Shown here: piece after piece, positions 18,798 through 27,893 of the stretch | How the letters are laid out: each line of letters opens with the position of its first letter | Numbering within the stretch: the stretch's first letter is position 1 | Source: an uncultured Clostridium sp. | GTDB lineage: Bacteria > Bacillota > Clostridia > TANB77 > CAG-508 | Assembly (NCBI GenBank): GCA_900553755.1 | Contig: USEX01000007.1 | Coordinates: forward strand, 1-52,706 | Reading direction: 5' to 3' | Length of the DNA stretch: 52,706 bases | Program-made: the position numbers and the translations under genes | The notes under the pieces: model-generated | What the model saw: the letters and a program-made list of their open reading frames with translations, nothing else | The model's database searches: none | What the model was told of the DNA's origin: nothing

Positions 18798-19235
18798 ATG
18801 AAAGTAAAAGATTGTATGTGTGGTAATATTACTACAGTAAAGCCAGATTGCAGCGTGAAAGACTGTGCAAAATTGATGTGTGATAATCACGTAGGCTGCA
18901 TGCCTGTATGTGATTGCAATAATACTGTTGTTGGAATTATTACAGATAGAGATATTTTATTAAGAAATGTTGCATGTGATAAAGATTCTTGCGATACAAA
19001 AGTAAGTGATATTATGACTACAAAAGTTCACTGCTGTGAATGTAATGAAGATGTAAAGACTGCAGAGAAGATAATGGTAAATGAACAAATAAGAAGAGTA
19101 CCTGTAGTAGATAATGGAAAAATAATAGGAATACTAACTTTAGGAGATTTAGCAGCTAATGATAATATAAACCAAGAAGACCTATGTAAAACATTAGAAG
19201 GAATTTGTGGTTGCGATAATAAAAACGCAGAATAG
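18798..19235 (+). CDS. cysteine-rich CBS-domain pair protein
   Basis: A 145-residue protein made of a tandem CBS (Bateman) pair: the first at about residues 7-60 (VGIITDRDILLRN) and the second at about 70-125 (VPVVDNGKIIGILTLGDLA). Such pairs bind adenine nucleotides or S-adenosylmethionine and act as sensors. Unusually, 16 of the 145 residues are cysteines, many in CxC or CC clusters (CMC, CDC, CCEC, CGC), both in the CBS repeats and in the tail. This suggests metal, Fe-S or redox sensing, which is inference. It ends at a good terminator and appears monocistronic. Confidence 0.85.
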   Translation: MKVKDCMCGNITTVKPDCSVKDCAKLMCDNHVGCMPVCDCNNTVVGIITDRDILLRNVACDKDSCDTKVSDIMTTKVHCCECNEDVKTAEKIMVNEQIRRVPVVDNGKIIGILTLGDLAANDNINQEDLCKTLEGICGCDNKNAE

Positions 19236-19243
19236 TAATAAAG

Positions 19244-19270
19244 AGAGGATGCTTAAAAGCACCTCTTTTT
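19244..19270 (+). terminator. terminator after CBS gene
   Basis: AGAGG-A-TGCT pairs with AGCACCTCT (one bulged A) around a short A-rich loop, followed by five Ts. Confidence 0.8.
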
Positions 19271-19334
19271 ACATATTTGTTAGATTTTGTGAATATTTAT
19301 TTGTTTTTTAAATAAAATAAATAGGGGGGTACAT

Positions 19335-20435
19335 ATGGTAATAGATTTTCATTATTGGACAAGAGTAGCAAGAAAGTTATTAATAATTATATTTACATTT
19401 GTTATATTGTATTTTGGCGTAAAATTAGCTGCTTTTTATATGCCGTTTTTAATAGCATTTATTATTTCTTTAATGCTAGAGCCACTAATAAGATTTTTGA
19501 TGAGAAAACTTAAGCTCAAAAGAAAACAGAGTTCAATAGTGGTTATTATATTTATAATGGGAATTATAATAGGGTTAATTACTTGGACAGTAAGTTCGCT
19601 TATTTCAGAGGGCTCCTCACTCTTGAATAATATAAATGAATATGTAGAGATTACAACAAAAAAAATACAAGATATGATAGCACAAATTAATATAAAAAAC
19701 TTAAACATTCCAGATGCTGTTTTATCAGCAATAGAAAACTCTTCAAAGGATTTATTAAACATGTTAGCATCGGAATTACAAAACATTATAAAATCATTGC
19801 TCAATTTCATTACTTCAATTCCAACAATTGGAATTTATTTATCTGTTACATTTTTAGCATTATATTTCATGTGCACTGATAAAGTATATATGATAGACCA
19901 ACTTGAACATCATTTGCCAGAAGTCTGGGTAAAAAAGTTATATAGACATCTTAAAGACTTAGTAAAAGTTTTAGGGGGATATCTTAAAGCAGAAGCTACA
20001 CTTATAATAATTTCGTTTGTTATTTCATTAATTGGATTATATATTTTTCATTTCGTAGGCTTAAATGTAAAATATCCGCTTCTATATGCAGTGGCAATTG
20101 GATTTGTAGATGCATTACCAATCTTTGGCTCAGGAACGGTAATGGTTCCGTGGGCTATAATTGAAGGCTTTAACGGTGATATAAAATTAGGTATTGCTGT
20201 ATTAGGATTATGGATTGTTATGTCTATAATCAGGCAATTAATAGAACCAAGAATAGTAGGAAATCATATTGGAATTCACCCAATATTTACATTAATTGCC
20301 ATGTACACAGGATTTAAATTGATAGGAGTAATAGGACTGTTCATTGGTCCGATAGCATTGATTATACTAAAAAATATATTCAGTGCAATATTAGATAAAG
20401 GTATAATAAAAACAATTTTTTCTAGAGAATACTAA
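19335..20435 (+). CDS. AI-2E family transporter (YtvI-like)
   Basis: A 366-residue polytopic membrane protein of the AI-2E/UPF0118 permease family, closest in layout to the sporulation membrane protein YtvI. Two hydrophobic spans near the N-terminus are followed by a soluble helical stretch (about 90-160). Five or six spans then include the family segments GFVDALPIFGSGTVMVPW and RQLIEPRIVGNHIGIHP. The substrate is not deducible; members include exporters and Na+/H+ antiporters. A GGGGGG-rich ribosome site precedes the ATG. Confidence 0.85.
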   Translation: MVIDFHYWTRVARKLLIIIFTFVILYFGVKLAAFYMPFLIAFIISLMLEPLIRFLMRKLKLKRKQSSIVVIIFIMGIIIGLITWTVSSLISEGSSLLNNINEYVEITTKKIQDMIAQINIKNLNIPDAVLSAIENSSKDLLNMLASELQNIIKSLLNFITSIPTIGIYLSVTFLALYFMCTDKVYMIDQLEHHLPEVWVKKLYRHLKDLVKVLGGYLKAEATLIIISFVISLIGLYIFHFVGLNVKYPLLYAVAIGFVDALPIFGSGTVMVPWAIIEGFNGDIKLGIAVLGLWIVMSIIRQLIEPRIVGNHIGIHPIFTLIAMYTGFKLIGVIGLFIGPIALIILKNIFSAILDKGIIKTIFSREY

Positions 20436-20492
20436 GCATAAAAACATATAACATGTCATACTATTTAATAAAATAAATAGTGGAGGATAGAC

Positions 20493-21032
20493 ATGTTTGT
20501 ATGTAATATGAAATTAAACTCAAAGGTGATTTTTAGAATTATTTTTTCAGTTTTAGGTATTCTTATATTAATTATGCTAGGAATTGGATGTGTAAGAGTG
20601 TTTAAGAATAAAAATGCGAATGCAGAAGGAAATAAGCAGGAAAAAGTAACTGCTATCTCAGCTAATAATTTTACTAATGTATTGAAAACAGTTCATGGAA
20701 ATTTAGATAGTTATGTTGGCACTAAAATAAAATTTACGGGTTTTGTGTATAGGCTTTACGACTTTTCGGATGAACAATTTGTATTAGCAAGAGAAATGAT
20801 AGTCTCTACAGATCTTCAGGCTGTTGTTGTAGGCTTTTTATGTCATCTAAATAATGCAGATAAATATAAAACAGGTTGTTGGGTAGAAATAGAAGGAACA
20901 ATAACAAAAGGAGATTATCATGGCACGATTCCAGTTATAGAAATAGAAAAAATCACAGAGACTTCAATTCCAAGTGAGGAGTACGTTTACCCACCCTCAG
21001 AAGGATATGTTGCAACAACAAATTTACTATAA
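20493..21032 (+). CDS. membrane-anchored YcgQ-like C-terminal domain protein
   Basis: A 179-residue protein with one N-terminal membrane span (about residues 15-37) and an extracytoplasmic domain. The domain resembles the C-terminal half of the TIGR03943/YcgQ family: YVGTKIKFTGFVYRL, FVLAREMIV, a WVEIEGTI strand and a VYPP end. In typical YcgQ proteins this domain follows several membrane spans, pairs with the permease YcgR, and carries a CC motif after the MVIS strand. Here the spans, the partner and the CC pair (STDLQ instead) are all missing. Function unknown. Confidence 0.6.
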   Translation: MFVCNMKLNSKVIFRIIFSVLGILILIMLGIGCVRVFKNKNANAEGNKQEKVTAISANNFTNVLKTVHGNLDSYVGTKIKFTGFVYRLYDFSDEQFVLAREMIVSTDLQAVVVGFLCHLNNADKYKTGCWVEIEGTITKGDYHGTIPVIEIEKITETSIPSEEYVYPPSEGYVATTNLL

Positions 21033-21063
21033 TAAACAATAGGTATTATTTTTACCAAATTAC

Positions 21064-21092
21064 TTGCTAAAAGAAAGTTTTCGTAATATAAT
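21064..21092 (+). promoter_or_regulatory. secA promoter
   Basis: TTGCTA at 21064-21069, a 17-bp spacer and a perfect TATAAT at 21087-21092, 40 bp before the secA start. Confidence 0.7.
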
Positions 21093-21132
21093 AACAAAGT
21101 ATAAAACGTTTTAATCGAAAGGATGAAATTTA

Positions 21133-23886
21133 ATGGGACTATTTAAAACATATAGCGAGAAAGAAGTAAAAAGGTTAATGCCTACAATAAAGAGAATAAA
21201 TGAATTAGAACCTGAAATGGAGAAATTATCTGATTCAGAATTGACAGCAAAAACAGCTTACTTCAAAGAACAATTAGCTAATGGAAAAACATTAGATGAA
21301 ATATTACCTGAAGCTTTTGCGGTAGTTAGAGAAGCTTCTAAAAGAGTTCTTGGAATGAGACATTTTGATGTGCAATTAATCGGTGGTATAATTCTTCATC
21401 AAGGCAGAATCGCAGAAATGAAAACTGGAGAAGGAAAAACATTAGTAGCTACTCTTCCAGTATATTTAAATGCATTAACAGGAGAAGGAGTCCATGTTAT
21501 AACAGTAAATGATTACCTAGCAAAAAGAGATAGTGAATGGATGGGAAACCTATATAGATTTTTAGGTTTATCTGTAGGTTTGGTAATCAGTGGAATGAAA
21601 CCAGCAGAGAAGCAAGCTGCATATGCTTGTGATGTTACATATGGAACTAATAATGAGTTTGGATTTGACTACTTAAGAGATAATATGGTTATTTATAAAA
21701 ACCAATTAGTACAAAGAAAATTGAAATATGCAATAGTCGATGAGATAGATAGTATTTTAATAGATGAAGCACGTACACCACTTATTATTTCTGGTAGAGG
21801 TGCGCAATCTTCAAACTTATATAAGAAGGCTGATACATTTGTAAAGAAACTATCTTCAAAAGTTATAATCGAAGAAAATGATAAAGATTACGAACAAGCA
21901 GAAGATAATGAAAAATATGACTATATAGTAGATTTAAAAGCTAAATCAGCAACATTAACTCAAAAGGGTATAGAGAAAGCTGAAAAAGAATTTAATCTAG
22001 AAAACTTTAATGATTTAGAGAATTCAGAATTAGTTCACGCAGTAAACCAAGCATTACATGCAAATGGAATAATGAAGAATGAAAAAGATTACATAGTAAA
22101 AGATGGTGAAGTACTTATTGTAGATGAGTTCACTGGAAGAATTATGTATGGTAGAAGATACAATAACGGTTTACATCAAGCTATTGAAGCTAAAGAACAC
22201 GTAAAAGTAAATGATGAATCTAAAACATTAGCAACAATTACATTCCAAAATTATTTTAGAATGTATGAAAAATTATCAGGTATGACTGGTACTGCAATGA
22301 CAGAGGAAGATGAGTTCCAAGAGATTTATAAGTTAGACGTTGTAGAAATTCCAACTAATAAACCAATGATAAGAAAAGACTACAATGATGTAATTTATAA
22401 AAATGAAGATGCAAAATATAGAGCAGTAATAAAAGAGGTAGAAGAAAGCCATAAAAAAGGACAACCAGTTCTAATTGGTACAGTTTCTATTGATAAATCT
22501 GAAAAATTAAGCAAGCTATTAGATAAAGCAAGAATACCACATGAAGTATTAAATGCTAAATATCATGAAAAAGAAGCACAAATCATAGCACAAGCTGGTA
22601 AATTTGGTGCAGTTACAATAGCAACAAACATGGCTGGACGTGGTACAGATATTATGCTTGGAGGAAATAGTGAATATTTAGCAAAAGAAGAAATGAGAAA
22701 GCTAAAATATTCAGATGAAGAGATTGAAGATGCTACAGCTCATAATGCTACAGATGATAAGAGAATATTAGATGCAAGAACTAAATTCCAAGAATTAGAA
22801 AATAAATATTCAGAGAAAATAAAAGATGAGAAGCAAAAAGTTATTGATGCTGGAGGACTAAAAATAATTGGTACTTCTAGACACGAATCAAGAAGAATTG
22901 ACAACCAGCTACGTGGTCGTAGTGGTCGTCAAGGAGATCCTGGTGAATCAAGATTTTACATTGGACTTGATGATGATTTAATGAAAATCTTCGGTGGAGA
23001 CCTTATAACAAGAGTATTCAATACTTTAGGTGCAGATGAAGATATGCCAATAGAAGCAAAGGCAATATCAAGAGCAGTTGAAAGTGCTCAAAAGAAAGTT
23101 GAAGGAAGAAACTTCAGCATTAGAAAAAATGTACTTCAATATGATGACGTAATGAATGTTCAAAGAACTGTTATATATCAACAAAGAAGAGAAGTATTAG
23201 ACGGAAAAAATCTTAAAGACAACATATCACATATGATTGATTCTGTTATAGAAAATATTGTAAATAGCTATATAACAGAGGGTGAGCCTACAAATAGAGA
23301 GGCTTTAGCACAAGATATTCAAACAACATTAGGAATTGACCAAATTGATTCATTAAAAGATGAAAATCTTGACAAAGATAAAATAATTGAAGAGATAATA
23401 ACAAAAGCTCACAATATTTACGAAGCAAAAGAAAATGAAATTGGTGCAGATAATTTAAGAGAACTTGAGAGAGTTGTAATGCTTAAGATTGTTGACCAAA
23501 AATGGATGGATCATATAGACAATATGGATGAATTGAAAAAGGGTATAGGACTTCGTGGATATGGTCAAAAAGATCCAGTTGTTCAATATAGAATAGAAGG
23601 TTCAGAAATGTTTGATGATATGATTGAAGACATTAGAACAGACGTAGTAAAAATTCTATTAAACATACGTAAAAAAGAAGGACAGGTTCAAAGAGCTCAA
23701 ACAACACAAATAACAGGAGCTGGACTTGAAGATACAGCAATCAACCTAGTTGATGGAAAAATATCAGAAAAAGAAGGCGGAATGAACAAGACGGTTGTAA
23801 ACGAAGAACCAAAAATCGGTAGAAACGACCCATGTCCATGTGGCAGTGGTAAGAAATATAAAAACTGCTGTGGAAGAAACGAATAA
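21133..23886 (+). CDS. secA: protein translocase subunit SecA
   Basis: The motor ATPase of the Sec pathway, which pushes preproteins through SecYEG. The 917-residue protein has the Walker A loop TGEGKT at residues 98-103, Walker B VDEID near 202-206, the preprotein cross-linking region, helicase motif VI (QLRGRSGRQGD) and the helical wing/scaffold. It ends in a SEC-C zinc motif (CPCGSG...CC), which binds SecB or ribosomes. The ATG follows AAAGGATG. It would export the many Sec-type surface proteins encoded in the second half of the window. Confidence 0.97.
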   Translation: MGLFKTYSEKEVKRLMPTIKRINELEPEMEKLSDSELTAKTAYFKEQLANGKTLDEILPEAFAVVREASKRVLGMRHFDVQLIGGIILHQGRIAEMKTGEGKTLVATLPVYLNALTGEGVHVITVNDYLAKRDSEWMGNLYRFLGLSVGLVISGMKPAEKQAAYACDVTYGTNNEFGFDYLRDNMVIYKNQLVQRKLKYAIVDEIDSILIDEARTPLIISGRGAQSSNLYKKADTFVKKLSSKVIIEENDKDYEQAEDNEKYDYIVDLKAKSATLTQKGIEKAEKEFNLENFNDLENSELVHAVNQALHANGIMKNEKDYIVKDGEVLIVDEFTGRIMYGRRYNNGLHQAIEAKEHVKVNDESKTLATITFQNYFRMYEKLSGMTGTAMTEEDEFQEIYKLDVVEIPTNKPMIRKDYNDVIYKNEDAKYRAVIKEVEESHKKGQPVLIGTVSIDKSEKLSKLLDKARIPHEVLNAKYHEKEAQIIAQAGKFGAVTIATNMAGRGTDIMLGGNSEYLAKEEMRKLKYSDEEIEDATAHNATDDKRILDARTKFQELENKYSEKIKDEKQKVIDAGGLKIIGTSRHESRRIDNQLRGRSGRQGDPGESRFYIGLDDDLMKIFGGDLITRVFNTLGADEDMPIEAKAISRAVESAQKKVEGRNFSIRKNVLQYDDVMNVQRTVIYQQRREVLDGKNLKDNISHMIDSVIENIVNSYITEGEPTNREALAQDIQTTLGIDQIDSLKDENLDKDKIIEEIITKAHNIYEAKENEIGADNLRELERVVMLKIVDQKWMDHIDNMDELKKGIGLRGYGQKDPVVQYRIEGSEMFDDMIEDIRTDVVKILLNIRKKEGQVQRAQTTQITGAGLEDTAINLVDGKISEKEGGMNKTVVNEEPKIGRNDPCPCGSGKKYKNCCGRNE

Positions 23887-23892
23887 AATATT

Positions 23893-23924
23893 AAGAAGCT
23901 AACATTTATAAGTTAGCTTCTTTA
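23893..23924 (+). terminator. secA terminator
   Basis: A perfect 11-bp stem (AAGAAGCTAAC with GTTAGCTTCTT) and an 8-base loop. The right arm and the bases after it are T-rich. Confidence 0.85.
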
Positions 23925-23964
23925 CATTTTCGTTTGATATAGAAGAAATATAAAAGCATAATTA

Positions 23965-23978
23965 CAAACAAATGTTTA
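23965..23978. promoter_or_regulatory. LexA-like operator
   Basis: CAAACAAATGTTTA matches the Gram-positive SOS box CGAACRNRYGTTYC at 12 of 14 positions, with perfect AAACA/TGTTT arms around a 2-base centre. It overlaps the -35 region of the Y-family polymerase promoter, a position suited to repression. Confidence 0.6.
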
Positions 23979-24003
23979 CAAACACCTCTAGTTATGATAT
24001 TAT
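23975..24003 (+). promoter_or_regulatory. promoter of the Y-family polymerase operon
   Basis: TTTACA at 23975-23980, a 17-bp spacer and TATTAT at 23998-24003, 21 bp before the ATG. Confidence 0.6.
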
Positions 24004-24024
24004 ATAACTATGGGGTGATTTTTT

Positions 24025-25530
24025 ATGAACAGAATATATGCTGCAATAGATTTAAAATCATTTTATGCTTCTGTAGAATGTATGGAAAGAAATTTAAATC
24101 CGCTAAGAACAAACTTAGTTGTTGCCGATAATTCGAGAACTGAAAAAACAATATGTTTAGCTGTATCACCAAGTTTAAAGGCTTATGGTATCCCTGGAAG
24201 AGCAAGATTATTTGAAGTAATACAAAAAGTAAAAAATGTGAATAATTATAGGAGAAGGTTTGCTAAAAACAATACATTTATAGCTAAATCTTTTGATGAC
24301 ATAGAATTAAAAAATAATAAAGATTTAGAATTGGACTATATAACGGCTCCACCCAGAATGTCTTTATACATGAAGTATAGCACAAGAATATATAATACGT
24401 ATTTGAAGTATATATCGGCTGATGATATATATGTTTATTCGATTGACGAAATTTTTTGTGATTTAACTAGTTATCTTAATACTTACAGGTTAACGGCAAA
24501 AGAATTAGTAACGAGAATGATAAGAGATGTATATGAAACAACAGGAATAACTGCTACTGCAGGGATTGGTACAAATTTATTTTTAGCTAAAGTTGCTATG
24601 GATATCGTGGCAAAACATACCGAACCCAACAGCTATGGAGTAAGAATTGCAGAATTAGATGAAATGAGTTTTAGAAGAAAACTATGGAATCACAGACCAA
24701 TTACAGATTTTTGGAGAGTAGGAAAAGGCTATAGTAAAAGATTAGAAAAGTATAGAATATTTACTATGGGAGATGTTGCAAGATGCTCTGTTGAGAATGA
24801 AGAATTATTATATAAAATTTTTGGAATAAATGCAGAATTACTGATAGACCATAGCTGGGGCTGGGAATGTGCAACTATAGAAAGTATTAAGGCATGCAAA
24901 CCAGCTAATAGAAGTTTATGCTCTGGACAGGTTCTCCATTGTCCATACAACTATGAGCAGACAAAACTTATTATAAAAGAAATGTCAAACGATTTAGTTT
25001 TGGAAATGATAGAAAAACACTTTGTGACAGATATGCTAGTATTAACAATTGAATATGATGTGGAAAATTTAAAGAATTCTAATTATAAGAAATTTTGCAT
25101 AGAAGGAACAAAAGCAGACAAATATGGCAGGACAGTTCCAAAACCAGCACATGGAACATACAGGCTAGAAAGTAAAATATCGTCTACAAAGCTTATATGT
25201 GATGGATTTATAAAATTATATGACAGCATAATAAATAAGAATTTACTCATTAGAAAGATATATTTAACAGTGGGAAATCTTGCCGATGAAGTGGAAGTTA
25301 ATAATAAAGAAAACCAATATGAACAAATAAATTTATTCACTAATTATAAAGAACTTGAAGAAAAAAGAAGAATTGAAAATGAAAAAATTGCAAAAGAAAA
25401 GAATATACAAAAAGCTATTATAGAGATAAAGAACAAATATGGAAAAAATGCTATAATAAAAGCTATGGATTTAGAAGAGGACGCAACTGCAATAGAAAGA
25501 AACGGACAGATAGGCGGTCATAAGGGATAA
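24025..25530 (+). CDS. Y-family DNA polymerase (UmuC/ImpB-like)
   Basis: A translesion DNA polymerase of the UmuC branch. The 501-residue protein has the first catalytic aspartate in AAIDLKSFYASVE (Asp9), the YSIDE catalytic pair at 138-142 (Asp141, Glu142), GIGTNLFLAKVAMD and a little-finger region. A charged helical tail (about 430-485) could bind the beta clamp or partners. The length and the YolD neighbour place it with UvrX/YqjW-type enzymes rather than DinB. The promoter carries a LexA-like box, so damage induction is likely. Confidence 0.9.
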   Translation: MNRIYAAIDLKSFYASVECMERNLNPLRTNLVVADNSRTEKTICLAVSPSLKAYGIPGRARLFEVIQKVKNVNNYRRRFAKNNTFIAKSFDDIELKNNKDLELDYITAPPRMSLYMKYSTRIYNTYLKYISADDIYVYSIDEIFCDLTSYLNTYRLTAKELVTRMIRDVYETTGITATAGIGTNLFLAKVAMDIVAKHTEPNSYGVRIAELDEMSFRRKLWNHRPITDFWRVGKGYSKRLEKYRIFTMGDVARCSVENEELLYKIFGINAELLIDHSWGWECATIESIKACKPANRSLCSGQVLHCPYNYEQTKLIIKEMSNDLVLEMIEKHFVTDMLVLTIEYDVENLKNSNYKKFCIEGTKADKYGRTVPKPAHGTYRLESKISSTKLICDGFIKLYDSIINKNLLIRKIYLTVGNLADEVEVNNKENQYEQINLFTNYKELEEKRRIENEKIAKEKNIQKAIIEIKNKYGKNAIIKAMDLEEDATAIERNGQIGGHKG

Positions 25531-25646
25531 CGATTTTAATGTGTGACTTTAATAATATAAAACATAACTTAGATGATTGATATAATGTTTGGTATTGGGC
25601 GTACGGAAAATAATTTAAATTAAAGATGAAACGAAGAGGAATTTTT

Positions 25647-26051
25647 ATGAATGATGAACACAAGTATGATGATATTATTAATTTAGAACACCATGTTTCA
25701 ACAAAACACTCAAGAATGAGTTTAGAAAATAGATCTGCACAATTTGCACCTTTTTCTGCATTAACAGGCTATGAGGAAGCGGTAAAAGAAGAAGCAAGAG
25801 TTACTGAAAGTAGGATTGATATTGATGAGGAAGCAAAAATAGAGGTAAATGAGAAACTAAATTATATAATGAAACATCTTGATAAGAATATAATCGTCTC
25901 TGTAACGTATTTTGAAAAAGATAAAAAGAAACAGGGTGGAAGTTATAAAACGATAAAAGGAATAATAAAAAAGATAGATGATTCTAGAAAGACGATAAAG
26001 ATGCAAACAGGAGAAATTATCAAAATTGAAGAGTTAAAAAAGATAGAATAA
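25647..26051 (+). CDS. YolD-like family protein
   Basis: A 134-residue member of the YolD family. These small proteins are encoded beside UmuC-type polymerases in Firmicutes and on plasmids, and are thought to act as UmuD-like accessory factors. The NRSAQFAPFSALTGYEEAV segment is the family signature, followed by a C-terminal beta-rich part (GIIKKIDDSRKTIKM). ATG 25647 is placed seven bases after GAAGAGGA; an ATG at 25626 lacks a ribosome site. It lies 116 bp after the polymerase gene. Confidence 0.88.
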   Translation: MNDEHKYDDIINLEHHVSTKHSRMSLENRSAQFAPFSALTGYEEAVKEEARVTESRIDIDEEAKIEVNEKLNYIMKHLDKNIIVSVTYFEKDKKKQGGSYKTIKGIIKKIDDSRKTIKMQTGEIIKIEELKKIE

Positions 26052-26122
26052 TGTTGCAAACTAAAAAATAAAATTTGCTAAAATAAAAACTACAATAAAT
26101 TACAAAAAATCGAAGCATTAAA

Positions 26123-26151
26123 TTGACTTTTATGATTATTTATACTAAGAT
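26123..26151 (+). promoter_or_regulatory. possible promoter of the 26180 operon
   Basis: TTGACT at 26123-26128, a 17-bp spacer and TAAGAT at 26146-26151. The -10 is weak (4 of 6). It would drive 26180 onwards and possibly the giant surface protein gene. Confidence 0.4.
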
Positions 26152-26179
26152 AATAGAGAAAAAAGATTGGGGGATTCAT

Positions 26180-26314
26180 ATGATGGATTTAGACCAAACA
26201 AAGATGGAAAATTTAATTGAGCAATATGAAAAAATTGGAGAATTCTTAAAGTTTTTAGATAAAGAAGAAAAGGATAATATAAAGCTGGGAGAAGAAAATG
26301 GAAGAGATAATTAA
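26180..26314 (+). CDS. hypothetical 44-residue protein
   Basis: A small, highly charged helical protein of unknown function (MMDLDQTKMENLIEQYEKIG at the start, EKDNIKLGEENGRDN at the end). The ATG at 26180 follows a GGGGGAT ribosome site. Its last 17 bases overlap the next gene, so the two are probably translationally coupled and may act together. Confidence 0.5.
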   Translation: MMDLDQTKMENLIEQYEKIGEFLKFLDKEEKDNIKLGEENGRDN

Positions 26315-27866
26315 AAAGATAGAAGCGGAAAAAGAAGTTTTGTCTACCATGCCAAGAAACAATAAGAAAAACATTCAAAAATATGTTCAAAAAATACAAG
26401 AGCTAAAAAATGAATATCAAGAGGCAGAAGACAAAATATTTATAGAAATAAAAAAAGTTTATAAAAACATAACTAGTGTAGAAGAAAATCCAAAGATAAA
26501 TAAAAAGAGTGCAGAAATTGAGGAACTCTCGAAATTTTTGGAAATACTAGACACTGCACAGACATCTTATGAAAAAATGGGGCTGGATAAAAGAATTTAT
26601 AAACTCGGAAAATTTTATAAAGAAAACCTAGAAAGTATAAATGAAGAAATTCTTGCCTGCATCAATGAGTTTGAAAATGTAGGAATAAAGTTAACAGAAA
26701 AAGACTTTGACTATAGCGTATATGTAAATGATTATATGAAGACTTTTTTTGAAGAAAGAAATAATATCACATCAGACACTTTAAAAAATAAATTTGAAAG
26801 TGTCTATTGGCAGTGTCCAGATTTAATTATTCATATAGAGTTGAATTTCAGATATATTTATCTAAAGAATCAAAAGGAAATAGATAAATATTTTGAGAGT
26901 AAAAAAGATTTTGTAATAAAACAGACAAACGTTAGCAGTCAGATGATAATCGAAAAATACGAAAAGAATCAAAGAGAACTTATTGCTTATAAGGATATGG
27001 ACAAATATAGAATAATAAACAAATTTTTAACAGGAAAATTAGATATAAAAGACTATGAAGAAGATAAGATAAAACAAGAGTATAGCAAAATGTTTCTAAA
27101 AGATATATGCAATGTAAAAACTAAAAAAGATCAAAAAGAAATGAATGAAGATTCTATTAAATTCTTACGTAGTTTAATTGAATATAAGAATTTTATTAAT
27201 TACAAATTTATCTATGAGGACATCAAGAAAAAATACGAACAAAAAGATGAACATAAAAATTCATATAATGCAATAAGAAAAGAAATTGTTAGTCAAGAAA
27301 AGAAACTAAAAAAATTAAATAAAAAGATAAATGGAAAAGGATTATTTCAAAAGAAAGATAAAAAAGAAAAACAAACTCTGCAATATAATGAAATAGTAAA
27401 AGATTTAAAAGAAAAATATAAAAAAATGGATGAAGAAGAAATATATCAAAAAATTATAAATAATTTAAATGATGAATCTTCTATATATGATGTATTAATG
27501 TTTGCAAGTAAATTCAATAACTATTTAACAGATTGCATAATTGAGAATAATCCAAGTATAACACAAGAAGAAATTGAAGAAGTTATAAATGGGTTAAAAC
27601 AATTTTTAACAGACCCATATATTATCATAATAAAAAATATTACACTATTGGAAAATAAAAATATAGCTATAATAATATCTGATAGATATAAGTTATTAAA
27701 TTTTAACATACAAAAAGATGATATTAATGAGGAAAATCTAGATAATCTAATAGATAGTTTAAACAAAATAAAGAATTATTATGAAATAGAACAAGCAGGT
27801 ATTGACATAAATACTATAAAATTTGTTTGCGAAGCAGATAAAATATTAAAGGCAAAGAATAATTAG
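26298..27866 (+). CDS. hypothetical helical/coiled-coil protein
   Basis: A 522-residue cytoplasmic protein with no membrane span and no recognised family. It is rich in Lys, Glu, Asn and Ile and is predicted almost wholly helical. Candidate coiled coils lie at about residues 1-55 and again around 315-390 (KKLKKLNKKINGKGLFQKKD and after). Its start codon lies inside the preceding 44-residue gene, and the giant surface-protein gene begins 27 bp after its stop. It could be co-transcribed with the surface locus. No enzymatic motif was seen. Confidence 0.65.
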   Translation: MEEIIKKIEAEKEVLSTMPRNNKKNIQKYVQKIQELKNEYQEAEDKIFIEIKKVYKNITSVEENPKINKKSAEIEELSKFLEILDTAQTSYEKMGLDKRIYKLGKFYKENLESINEEILACINEFENVGIKLTEKDFDYSVYVNDYMKTFFEERNNITSDTLKNKFESVYWQCPDLIIHIELNFRYIYLKNQKEIDKYFESKKDFVIKQTNVSSQMIIEKYEKNQRELIAYKDMDKYRIINKFLTGKLDIKDYEEDKIKQEYSKMFLKDICNVKTKKDQKEMNEDSIKFLRSLIEYKNFINYKFIYEDIKKKYEQKDEHKNSYNAIRKEIVSQEKKLKKLNKKINGKGLFQKKDKKEKQTLQYNEIVKDLKEKYKKMDEEEIYQKIINNLNDESSIYDVLMFASKFNNYLTDCIIENNPSITQEEIEEVINGLKQFLTDPYIIIIKNITLLENKNIAIIISDRYKLLNFNIQKDDINEENLDNLIDSLNKIKNYYEIEQAGIDINTIKFVCEADKILKAKNN

Positions 27867-27893
27867 TGAATTAATAATAAAGGAATTTAATTT

